A DNA stretch of 64,000 nucleotides, taken from the NCBI GenBank assembly GCA_965243215.1, contig CBDEUJ010000005.1:1054001-1118000 (forward strand). The letters are read 5' to 3'. This DNA comes from JAJEFO01 sp009843725. GTDB lineage: Bacteria > Pseudomonadota > Alphaproteobacteria > Rhodobacterales > Rhodobacteraceae. Below the pieces are notes generated by a model. The model was not told the DNA's origin and searched no databases. It saw only the letters and a list, made by a program, of their open reading frames with translations. This document shows positions 26,553-34,826 of the stretch, piece after piece. Position 1 is the first letter of the stretch; each line of letters begins with the position of its first letter. The position numbers and the translations under genes were made by a program.

Positions 26553-27998
26553 TTGCCGGACGAAGAGATCAGCATCGACGAGGCAAGTCACGCCTCAGCG
26601 CATGTCGGGGCAACGCGGGCAATCTCCCGCTTCGTCACTGAAACCGCGTATGAAAGCTTGCCGGCAGAATCCGTCGAACTCGCCAAGCGTTGCATCCTTG
26701 ACGGCACGGGAGTCATGATCGCGGGATCGACCGAGCCCTGCGCCCGCATTGCCCGCAACTACGTCCGCGCCGTCGGCGGCGTCCCGAAGGCCCGCACCGT
26801 GGGCGCGGAATCAATCTCTGCGCCGGCCCATCTTGCGGCATTGGCCAATGGCGTCGCCGGACACGCACTCGACTACGATGACTCCGCACTTTCGACCGAG
26901 GGCGACCGTTCGGTTCTCATTCACCCTACCATGCAGCCGCTTTGCGCCTGCCTGGCCCTGGCGGAACAGTGCCAAGCCTCCGGCGCCGACTTCCTGACCG
27001 CCTTCATCCTGGGCTTCGACGTTCAGGTAAAGATCGCCGAAGCCATCCATCCCGACCACTTCGCCGGCGGCCGAGGCTTTCATTCCAGCGGCACGATCGG
27101 CGTTTTCGGCTCCGTCATCGCCGCCGGCAAAGTCATGGGGCTAACCGAAATCCAGGTCTGCAACTCCATCGCGATCGCCGCGACCATGGCCGCAGGTCTC
27201 GGTGTCAACCACGGCACGATGTCAAAGCCCCTCAACATGGGACGCGCGGCCGAATCCGGCATCACGGCGGCACGGCTGGCGAGTCTTGGGTTCGACGGTC
27301 CGGCAGACGCGCTTGAAGGCGGACGCGGGTTCTTCGAGGCATTTGGCGGAGGCTTTGACAGCGCGCGGCTTGTGCCACGGCTGGGCTCCCCGTTTGCGAT
27401 CATCGATCCCGGCCCGTCGATCAAGCCCTACCCATGCGGCGTTGTCGGCCATGCCGGCATGGATGCGATGCAGAAGCTTGTTTCCGAGCACGACATTGAA
27501 CCCGGCGTGGTCGAGAGCATTCACGTCAAGACCGGCGCCAACGTCATTGCCCCCGGACCCCTGCGGGTCGCGCATGCCACCGACGCGCTGGAGGCAAAGT
27601 TCTGCGTGCCCTTTCAGATGGCCGCGATGGTGCTCCGCCGGAAAGCGGGACTTGCCGAATTCTCCGATGACTTCGTCACCTCCTCCGCCGTCCAGGCAAT
27701 GCAACGGCGGGTCAGTACCGAAGTCTCGCCCGAGATCGTCGCGCTCGGGAAGGACAGGGTCGTCTTCGACATCTCGCTCGTCACGAAGGACGGCCGGACC
27801 TTTCAGCAGTCTTCCGCGTCCAGCTATCGCGGCGGTCCCGCCAATCCGATGACCTGGGATGAAATCTGCGGGAAGTTTCGTGATTGTGCGGGTTCCACGG
27901 TCCCGGCGCAAAACCAGAACGACCTTGCCACGCATTTGGCGGAACTCGAGTCCGTCGAGTGTGCGGCTCGTGTCTTCGGCCTGGTTTCGGACCGATAG
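26553..27998 (+). CDS. MmgE/PrpD-family protein (third of three)
   Basis: 481 residues. LANGVAGHALDYDDSALSTE is the classical GHxxDYDD active-site block, FHSSGTIGVFGSVIAAGKVM and MSKPLNMGRAAESGI follow, and PSIKPYPCGVVGHAGMDAM lies in the C-terminal half. This is closer to the canonical PrpD pattern than the second paralogue. A TTG is the start used; no strong ribosome site is visible, so the start may be off by some codons. Same strand and probably same transcript as the two preceding genes. Confidence 0.84.
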   Translation: MPDEEISIDEASHASAHVGATRAISRFVTETAYESLPAESVELAKRCILDGTGVMIAGSTEPCARIARNYVRAVGGVPKARTVGAESISAPAHLAALANGVAGHALDYDDSALSTEGDRSVLIHPTMQPLCACLALAEQCQASGADFLTAFILGFDVQVKIAEAIHPDHFAGGRGFHSSGTIGVFGSVIAAGKVMGLTEIQVCNSIAIAATMAAGLGVNHGTMSKPLNMGRAAESGITAARLASLGFDGPADALEGGRGFFEAFGGGFDSARLVPRLGSPFAIIDPGPSIKPYPCGVVGHAGMDAMQKLVSEHDIEPGVVESIHVKTGANVIAPGPLRVAHATDALEAKFCVPFQMAAMVLRRKAGLAEFSDDFVTSSAVQAMQRRVSTEVSPEIVALGKDRVVFDISLVTKDGRTFQQSSASSYRGGPANPMTWDEICGKFRDCAGSTVPAQNQNDLATHLAELESVECAARVFGLVSDR

Positions 27999-28528
27999 GT
28001 GATTGGCTCAATGGTCAGATGGCGGAAGCACTGATGTACAGGGCCGTCGGACAGGCCGGTGCCAACGCACTGAACGAGTGCCGCGGCGCTGGTCCACTCG
28101 TCAACGCAGCCGCTCGGCCGGGCGTCCAGAATCTCGTCCACCTGCCAGCAGCCGCTCTGACGCTCCACATTCTCCGACCGGCGGCACCACAGGTTCGCCA
28201 GCCACATGCCGGGATTTCGACACGGCCGAATCCTGCGGTCGCCACAAGACTCGCCCGCACCGGACCGCACGGCCTTTTGGACCGCGAGCTGCGAAGCCCA
28301 AAGATCCCGGCTGATCCCCGGATCGACCCCCCGTTCAGGAAAAGACTCCGGCCACTCCGCCCCGAGGGAACGGTTTGCACGCCAATTCTCGTTTCAACCG
28401 GGTCGAACCCGCCTGTGCGAAGTCCATCGACGCATCGTCACTCCACGCAAGGGCTTGAAGCCTGGTCGACGAACCAACCCCATGCCGAGCGTGTCGCACT
28501 CCTGGCATGGGCCCCGCTGTCCATGGCT
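27999..28528. other. 530-base gap between convergent genes, nothing recognisable
   Basis: Lies between the 3' ends of the third MmgE/PrpD gene and the LigM-like gene. Several frames are open but give Arg/Pro/Ala-rich, low-complexity translations with no family resemblance. No terminator hairpin with a T-run was seen. It may be decayed sequence. Confidence 0.5.
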
Positions 28529-29932
28529 TCAGGCGCTTCTGGTCCGCCAGCTTTCCGCGTAGTTTTCGCGCGCCTCGCTGGCAAAGGGCGTCGGCGACAC
28601 CCGCACCCGGATATCGGCCTGGCGATGCGGTTCGGTCGAGGTCTTTCGCGTCGGTTCCGGTTCGCCCCACCTTAGCGTCAGGACATCCCCTATCTCGACA
28701 TCCTGATCGACCACGCCCAACGACAGCACGCAGCGTTCGTTCCAGCTGTAGCTGGTGAACATGCTCATGCCGACCATTTTGTCGTCCTGCAAGAGCATGT
28801 CGGCGCTGGAAGAGGCGTAGTTCACCATGGGGAAATCAATCCATTTTTGTGGCGCGCCAGCCTCGAAGGCCGAAGCGATCACGTTGAGGACGTCTTCGCG
28901 GTTCCACTCAAACGTGGCCTTCTTGCGATTGGTGGGTGCGTCTTTCATTGACGCAAGTGCGTCCTTGCCGACGAAGTCGCTCTTCTTCCAGCCGATGTAG
29001 AAGTCGTATCCGAGTTCGAACGGGTTGACGTAGTAGTCTTCGACATTGTCAGAAACGAAGGAGCCGCCAATCGCGCCAGTAGCCTCGTAGCTGTCGGCCC
29101 CGAGCCAGTCGCGATAGTCAGCAAGCATTCCGTCGCCTGTGTAGATGCCCGGAAGCGGCGACGGGATCCAGCCGGACTCAAGGGTGTTGGTGGCATAGGC
29201 GCGGCTGCCACACTGAACCAGGTCGATATCTGCATCCCGCGCGGCTTCAAGGATCGTCGAATGGACGTAGTTCTTGTCCTTGTAAGGCCCCCAGATTTCC
29301 AGGCCAGGCGCTCCGGACATTCCGTGGCGCAGTGCCTGAACACGCTTGGACCCTATGTTGATCCAGTCGACATGGAAGAACCTGATTTCCGGGATAGGCC
29401 CGCCGTTCATCTTCTCGATGACCTTCGGCGCGTCGGGTCCCTGGATCTGGTAGCGGTAGTGTGCGCGCAAGACACGTTCTCCGTCAGGGCGGCTCGGGGA
29501 GCGAGGGTCGTACCGCAACCGCACGTTCCACTTCCCCCAGGCGGCGGCAAACATCAGCCAGTTTGAGGTCGGCGCGCGTCCCACTAGAATGAACTTGTCC
29601 TCGCGTTCGCGAAAGACGATGTGGTCGCCAATCACGTGGCCGCTTGGAGTGACGGGCACATAGTGCTTTGCCCGGTTGAGGCCGAAATTGTCAAAGCTGT
29701 TGATGCCATGGCGGGCGAGAAACTCTTCGGCCTGCGGACCTTCGATGATCACTTCGTCCATGTGATGCGACTGGTCGAACAGGACTGCCTTTTCGCGCCA
29801 TGCGGCCTGTTCGATCCGCCAGTTCCGAAATTCCGGTGCGACGACCGGATAGACGTACATCCCGGCATTGCTGTTTCTTAGCATCTCGACAGGGTTGGCA
29901 TGTTTCCTCATCTCATCGTTCAAGCTTGGCAT
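28529..29932 (-). CDS. LigM-like tetrahydrofolate-dependent O-demethylase (GcvT family)
   Basis: 467-residue aminomethyltransferase-fold protein. Length and segments VEMLRNSNAGMYVYPVVAPE, FRNWRIEQAAWREKAVLFDQ, YVPVTPSGHVIGD, RHGMSGAPGLEIWGPY, TLESGWIPSPLP and GAIGGSFVSDNVEDYYVNP closely recall sphingomonad LigM/DesA, which move the methyl of vanillate, syringate or 3-O-methylgallate to tetrahydrofolate. GGAGG lies five bases before the ATG. Last gene of the TAXI-TRAP/sulfatase operon, 165 bases after the ThDP gene. The substrate may be an aryl methyl ether or another O- or S-methyl compound (DmdA is a more distant relative). Confidence 0.82.
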   Translation of the reverse strand: MPSLNDEMRKHANPVEMLRNSNAGMYVYPVVAPEFRNWRIEQAAWREKAVLFDQSHHMDEVIIEGPQAEEFLARHGINSFDNFGLNRAKHYVPVTPSGHVIGDHIVFREREDKFILVGRAPTSNWLMFAAAWGKWNVRLRYDPRSPSRPDGERVLRAHYRYQIQGPDAPKVIEKMNGGPIPEIRFFHVDWINIGSKRVQALRHGMSGAPGLEIWGPYKDKNYVHSTILEAARDADIDLVQCGSRAYATNTLESGWIPSPLPGIYTGDGMLADYRDWLGADSYEATGAIGGSFVSDNVEDYYVNPFELGYDFYIGWKKSDFVGKDALASMKDAPTNRKKATFEWNREDVLNVIASAFEAGAPQKWIDFPMVNYASSSADMLLQDDKMVGMSMFTSYSWNERCVLSLGVVDQDVEIGDVLTLRWGEPEPTRKTSTEPHRQADIRVRVSPTPFASEARENYAESWRTRSA

Positions 29933-30097
29933 TCATTCCTCCCTGTTTGATACCGCGTCCTCGATCACGACATGCACCACATGTGCCATGGCCATCTTGT
30001 GGCAGCGAATGGACCCTTCGCCGTTAAATTGCCGCTCTCGCCATGCGTCGCGATGCGCATTCCCGAATGCCGCGTCGTCTCTTTCGGGTTCCCGCAT

Positions 30098-31777
30098 CTA
30101 TTTTTCGCCGTCGTCCATCCCGATCTTCACATCGAGCAGGACCTGACGCCTTTCGTCACGAATGACCTTGAGTGCGCGCTCCAGCGCCGCAGGCATGGCC
30201 TCAGCCCGTTCCACGGTCTCGGCATGGCAGCCGGCAGCGCCCGCGATGTCGCCATAGGCCGGATTCGGCATGAAGGGAACCATTGGCACGTGGTTCGCCC
30301 TGGCAGCTTCGCCATCGGGATAGATGTCCAGCGTCGATATGCGAACCGCGTCCCACGAGCCGTTGTTCAGGACCACCGTCAGCACCGGCAGGCGTTGGGC
30401 GGCCGCCACCTGATGACACGCGATCGGGTTCGCGAACATGTATGACCCGTCGCCGATCACGCAGACCGTCAGTCTGTCGCGGTTTCCAAGCTGATAGCCG
30501 AGCGCGGCCGGCAAACCCCAACCGAGCCCGCCGGCTTGCGTGTTGCCAAACCACTGGTTCGGGCCGGTGACGTCGTACAAGGACCGCGGTCCACCCCGCT
30601 CGGCGAAGACCGCTCCGTCGCCCAGAACATCGGAAATGCACTTGGCAATCCATGGCTTGTTGGCGAGCCCGCTGGAACCCTCTTTGATCTTCGACGTCAT
30701 GCGGGCGCGAAACTTGGCATGGCGTGCCTCGATGCCCGCCTGGCGCGCCGGATTGGGCATGCCGGGAAGTGCAGCCCGCAGTGCCTTGATCCCCTGGGCC
30801 GCGTTGCATTGGATGGCTTGCGTCGTCTTGTAGCCGCGAACGGGCATGCGGGCGAACAGGGGATCTGGGCCAAGATGGATCACTTCCGCGTCCGGGGCCG
30901 GGCTGGCCTTGGCTTCGATCCAGGCGACCGATGCATCGACCACCAGCACGACGTCAGCCTTCGGAAGATGCGTCGCGATATTGCCGCCTACTCCGTTTTT
31001 CCACCGTGTTGGCAATATGTTGCGGGTGACGAATACTTCGCTGACCGCAATCGAGTTCTCTTCGGCCATCGCCATCAGCTCGGCACTGACTGTGCCTTCC
31101 ACGTCGCCGCGCGAGCAGACGATGAGGGGGTTCTTGGCCGCTGCCAGCATGGCCGCTGCATCTGCAATGGCCCGCGGGTCGGGATGCGATGCGGTCGGCG
31201 CCACCTGGCTGGGTGCGCCCGGCATTTCGGTGTCCTCACAAAGCGGTTCGCGCGGGAGCGACATGTAGACTGCACCCTTGGGTTCAGTCATGGCCACCGA
31301 ACAGCCTCGCGACACCAGGTCAGCTGCGTTTTCGGCATACCTTAGCTCATAGTCCCATTTCACGGCTTCTCGCACGATGCCTGTCTGGTCGAACATCTCC
31401 TGTCCGTACTGGATGGGTGTATGGCGACTGCCCATGCGGCTGCCCTCGGTCAACGGATTGCGGCCAGAGATCATGAAGATCGGCACGTCATCGGAGCGCG
31501 CGTTCAAGAGTCCCATCGCCGCGTTGGCGAGGCCCACGTTCACATGCACCGCGGCCGCTGCCATCTTCCCGGTCGCAAGAAAGTAGCCATGCGCCATCGT
31601 CACCACGACGTTCTCGTGCGCCGCGGCTATGGCTTCCGGCAAGCCGGCCCCGCCGGTCCTGGCATACGCTTCGATGATCGGCGCGAAGTCCGAGCCCGGA
31701 TTGATGAATAGCGCATCCACCCCGTTCGATTTCAGTGAACGCAGAATGGCCTCTCCGGCCGACACCATCACGGTCAT
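30098..31777 (-). CDS. acetolactate synthase-like ThDP-dependent enzyme
   Basis: 559 residues with the three-domain ThDP layout. The catalytic Glu lies in AAAHENVVVTMAHGYFLATG, FINPGSDFAPI is the N-terminal substrate loop, and GDGSYMFANPIACHQVAAAQ closing with VLNNGSW binds ThDP-Mg. The benzoylformate-decarboxylase active-site His (INLHS) is absent: the equivalent stretch reads AVHVNVGLANAAMG. No separate small subunit is present, so branched-chain biosynthesis is unlikely; 2-oxoacid decarboxylation or C-C lysis feeding the co-transcribed aldehyde dehydrogenase is the better reading. ATG overlaps the dehydrogenase stop (ATGA). Confidence 0.85.
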   Translation of the reverse strand: MTVMVSAGEAILRSLKSNGVDALFINPGSDFAPIIEAYARTGGAGLPEAIAAAHENVVVTMAHGYFLATGKMAAAAVHVNVGLANAAMGLLNARSDDVPIFMISGRNPLTEGSRMGSRHTPIQYGQEMFDQTGIVREAVKWDYELRYAENAADLVSRGCSVAMTEPKGAVYMSLPREPLCEDTEMPGAPSQVAPTASHPDPRAIADAAAMLAAAKNPLIVCSRGDVEGTVSAELMAMAEENSIAVSEVFVTRNILPTRWKNGVGGNIATHLPKADVVLVVDASVAWIEAKASPAPDAEVIHLGPDPLFARMPVRGYKTTQAIQCNAAQGIKALRAALPGMPNPARQAGIEARHAKFRARMTSKIKEGSSGLANKPWIAKCISDVLGDGAVFAERGGPRSLYDVTGPNQWFGNTQAGGLGWGLPAALGYQLGNRDRLTVCVIGDGSYMFANPIACHQVAAAQRLPVLTVVLNNGSWDAVRISTLDIYPDGEAARANHVPMVPFMPNPAYGDIAGAAGCHAETVERAEAMPAALERALKVIRDERRQVLLDVKIGMDDGEK

Positions 31778-33261
31778 GCGGAATCCTCTTCAAAGATTCG
31801 GCTGGTCACGGTCTGCGGCAGCGATGAGAACTCAAGGCTGAGCCGCCCGCCTTGATCGCCGACGCCAGACGCCTTTGCGCCGGTGAGCGGGCTCAGCAGA
31901 TCGCGGATTTGCCATGAGTTGATCCAGGCGTGACCGACGTGAATCCTCGGGGCGACCCGATGGGCGCGGCTGAGATTCTCGGTCCAGATGCAGGTGGCGA
32001 GGCCGTATTGGGTGTCATTGGCCAGGGCGACGGCTTCGTCTTCGTCGCTGAACGGTGCGACATGCAAGACCGGGCCGAAGGCCTCCTGCTTCACGAAGGG
32101 CGAGTCCTCGGGCGACCCAATTGCGACCGTCGGCTGGATGAAGGCCCCGTTGTCGCGTTCGTCTCCGAATGACGGAATTCCGCCGCCAGCAACGAACTCG
32201 CCACCATGTGCCGGCACGGCATCCAGCAGCGCCTTGACCTTGTCTCGATGCCCGTGGCTGATCAGCGGGCCGATGCTGAACCCGTTGTAGCCCCGATCGC
32301 CGATGATGATCCCGGAGGCGGTCTCCGCCATCATCTCCACGAATTCGTCGAAGCGCGAGCGGTGAACGTATGCGCGTTCGGTACAGAAGCAGATCTGGCC
32401 GCAATTGAAGAATGCCGACCTGGTCATGCCCTCGGCCACGGCATCCATGCGCGCGTCATCGAAGACAAGGGCTGCGTTCTTGCCGCCAAGCTCCAACGAG
32501 ACTTCTCGCAAGCCGTCTGCCGCCGCCTTCATGATGGCCGAGCCCGTGCCGCTTTCGCCCGTGAACGTGATGGCGTCCACTTTCGGGTGCAATGCCAGGA
32601 ACTCGCCCGTGGAACCGGCTCCGAATCCGTGCACAAGGCTGAACGCGCCATCCGGGACATCGGAGGCGGCTATGGCTTCTGCCAGGACCGTCGCGGAAGA
32701 CGGGGTCTCCTCGGATGGCTTCAGGATGGCCGAGTTGCCCATTACCAATGCCGGCGCGACCTTCATGCATGCCATGAGAAGCGGTACGTTCCAAGGACAG
32801 ATGCAGGCGATGACCCCCTTGGGGCGCCGCGTCGAATGCCACATGCCTTGGAAGCCCATCTCCCCAGAGAACTGCATGCTGCGGTTCTCCAACGATGCGG
32901 CGGCATCGGCATAAGCCCGAAACAGCCGTGCCGCGCGCGCACCGTCGAAGACCGAAGCCTGCCAGTAGCTGCGACCCGTGTCAGCGACCTCCGCTTCGAC
33001 CAGGTCTTCGACACGCGCCTCCAGCCTGTCGGCAAGGTCATGGATCACCGCCAGCCGCTGTTTCATGGGAAGATCGCCCCAAATGGAGGCGTTGCTGCCG
33101 ACGGAAACTTCGTGGCCCTGCTTGACCGCCTCATCGACCAAGGTTGCGCTCGCCTCGTGGACCGTCGCCACATGAGCGCCGTCGAACGGGCTGACCTTGT
33201 CAAAGGTCGTGCCAGAGCCGATCCATTGCCCTGCGACGTAATTCTTCAGTTCCTTGCTCAT
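31774..33261 (-). CDS. NAD(P)-dependent aldehyde dehydrogenase
   Basis: About 495 residues. Visible ALDH motifs: CICPWNVPLLMACMKVAPAL, FTGESGTGSAIMKAA (cofactor loop), LELGGKNAALVFDDA with the general-base Glu, FFNCGQICFCTERAYVHRS with the catalytic Cys, and KQEAFGPVLHVAPF. The ATG at 33261 follows AGAGGATCGC and overlaps the sulfatase stop. Resembles the HpcC/BetB side of the family (for example 5-carboxymethyl-2-hydroxymuconate semialdehyde or betaine aldehyde dehydrogenases). Between sulfatase and ThDP enzyme, so it likely oxidises the aldehyde that the latter makes. Confidence 0.9.
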   Translation of the reverse strand: MSKELKNYVAGQWIGSGTTFDKVSPFDGAHVATVHEASATLVDEAVKQGHEVSVGSNASIWGDLPMKQRLAVIHDLADRLEARVEDLVEAEVADTGRSYWQASVFDGARAARLFRAYADAAASLENRSMQFSGEMGFQGMWHSTRRPKGVIACICPWNVPLLMACMKVAPALVMGNSAILKPSEETPSSATVLAEAIAASDVPDGAFSLVHGFGAGSTGEFLALHPKVDAITFTGESGTGSAIMKAAADGLREVSLELGGKNAALVFDDARMDAVAEGMTRSAFFNCGQICFCTERAYVHRSRFDEFVEMMAETASGIIIGDRGYNGFSIGPLISHGHRDKVKALLDAVPAHGGEFVAGGGIPSFGDERDNGAFIQPTVAIGSPEDSPFVKQEAFGPVLHVAPFSDEDEAVALANDTQYGLATCIWTENLSRAHRVAPRIHVGHAWINSWQIRDLLSPLTGAKASGVGDQGGRLSLEFSSLPQTVTSRIFEEDSA

Positions 33262-34826
33262 GCGATCCTCTTGGGCCACGGGCCATGCGCGATGGCGTCC
33301 AGCATGGCCTGGTTCAGGGTGATCATCATCTCGGCCCTGTCGCCTGCCGCCTGCGGGGCGTCCCAGAGGTTCCGAGTCTCGTCCGGATCGACGCGGAGGT
33401 CGTAGAGCTCTCCGTAATCGAGCCCCTTGTAGACCGTCATTCGATGCGAGTGCGTGACGAGGTTGCGCAGGTTTGGGCGTTTCTCGAAGCCCGGATAGAC
33501 CTTGTTCTCCTCGTGCTCGATCAGGACGGCATCGCGGGCGGGGGCGCCTCCGTCGAGCTGATCCAGAAACGACCTGCCCTGCATCCCGTAGTATGGAAGC
33601 ATCCCGCAGCGTTTGAGCAATGTGGGCCCAATGTCGATCGAGGCGGCCAGTCCGTCAACCACCTGTCCGCCCACCCTTTGCGGGTCGGCCCAGATGAACG
33701 GCACGCGATTGACCGAACGGTGCGAGAACGGGCCTTTCAGCAAGAGCGAGAACGCTCCCATGTAGTCGCCATGATCCGAGTTGAAGATCACGATCGTGTT
33801 CTCGGCAAGACCGGCAGCTTCAAGCGTTTCCAGGATGTCTCCCACCGCATCGTCGATCATGGTGACCATCCCTGCCGTAAGTGCCATGGCTTCCCTGAGT
33901 TGCCGCTCGGGCGCCATGAAAGCCTGCTGCAAGTTTGACGGAACTATGCCCTCGTCCATGAGCCGCTTCCATTCGCGCAGCTGCGGCGGCGGGTTCTTGT
34001 GCGCACAATAGGGCAGGTCGATCTCGAAGTCGTCCGGATCATACATGTCCCAGTACTTTCCTGGCGGAGTGAACGGGTGGTGCGGATCAGGAAACGAGAC
34101 GAACGCGAAGAATGGATCTTCTGCTCCCACGCACGATTCCAGGAAGTCTTGTGCCTCATTGCGAATGTATGATGTCGGGTAAAGTTCCTCGGGTATTCGC
34201 GCGCGGAATGCCTGCGGATTCTTGTAGTCATGCGGCAACTGGTTCCTGCGGTCTCTGAGAAGGGCCCAATCATTGGTCTGGCGCCTCAGCCATTGCAGGT
34301 AGTGGCCTCCGCACTCGTCGCTGTGGTTGGTGACCATCCGGACATGGTCAAACCCGTAGTAGGGGACCGGCAACACGTGATACTCGGTCCCTTCGTATGT
34401 ATCGGGCTGCTCGCTTTCGTACTGCAAGCCGTTTGGCTTGAGCGCATCAGGGACATCCGGATTGGCGACATGGCGCTCGTCTTCGCGCTTGATCGGCTTT
34501 TTCGTGAACGGCTGGAGATGGCTCTTTCCGATCGAGGCCGTCCGGTACCCTCCTGCCCGCAATACATCGACAAAGGTATTGGCATCTGCCGGAAGGGGCA
34601 GTCCGTTGTGACGAAGGCCGTTCACCGACGGGTACCTGCCCGTGAAGATGGCGCCCCGGTTCGGCATGCAGACAGGCGACGTGACATAGAAGTTGGTGAA
34701 CCGGGTGCCCCTTGCCGCGATGCCGTCGATGTTGGGCGTCTGCAACACGGGATGACCAGCATGACCGAGCCAGTCCGCCCGGTGCTGGTCTGTCATGAAG
34801 TAGAGAATGTTCGGCCGCTCGCTCAT
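33258..34826 (-). CDS. cytosolic Cys-type sulfatase (alkaline phosphatase superfamily)
   Basis: 522 residues without a signal peptide, starting MSERPNILYFMTDQHRADWL (metal-binding Asp-Gln-His). The segment SPVCMPNRGAIFTGRYP is the C-x-P-x-R sulfatase signature whose Cys is converted to formylglycine. IVIFNSDHGDYMGAFSLLLKG gives the second metal site and Lys. Because it is cytosolic, the substrate must be imported intact, which fits the ATGA-coupled TAXI-TRAP permease. Choline-sulfatase-like and phosphonate monoester hydrolase-like relatives exist, so the ester may be a sulfate or a phosph(on)ate. No maturase gene is in the window. Confidence 0.9.
   Translation of the reverse strand: MSERPNILYFMTDQHRADWLGHAGHPVLQTPNIDGIAARGTRFTNFYVTSPVCMPNRGAIFTGRYPSVNGLRHNGLPLPADANTFVDVLRAGGYRTASIGKSHLQPFTKKPIKREDERHVANPDVPDALKPNGLQYESEQPDTYEGTEYHVLPVPYYGFDHVRMVTNHSDECGGHYLQWLRRQTNDWALLRDRRNQLPHDYKNPQAFRARIPEELYPTSYIRNEAQDFLESCVGAEDPFFAFVSFPDPHHPFTPPGKYWDMYDPDDFEIDLPYCAHKNPPPQLREWKRLMDEGIVPSNLQQAFMAPERQLREAMALTAGMVTMIDDAVGDILETLEAAGLAENTIVIFNSDHGDYMGAFSLLLKGPFSHRSVNRVPFIWADPQRVGGQVVDGLAASIDIGPTLLKRCGMLPYYGMQGRSFLDQLDGGAPARDAVLIEHEENKVYPGFEKRPNLRNLVTHSHRMTVYKGLDYGELYDLRVDPDETRNLWDAPQAAGDRAEMMITLNQAMLDAIAHGPWPKRIA

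Noticed and set aside
27999..28528. Possible transposase relic between the convergent genes
   Set aside because: No DDE or integrase pattern could be read in any frame.
30098..31777. Benzoylformate decarboxylase as a firm name for the ThDP enzyme
   Set aside because: The active-site His of that enzyme is not at the expected place, so only a general ThDP call is made.
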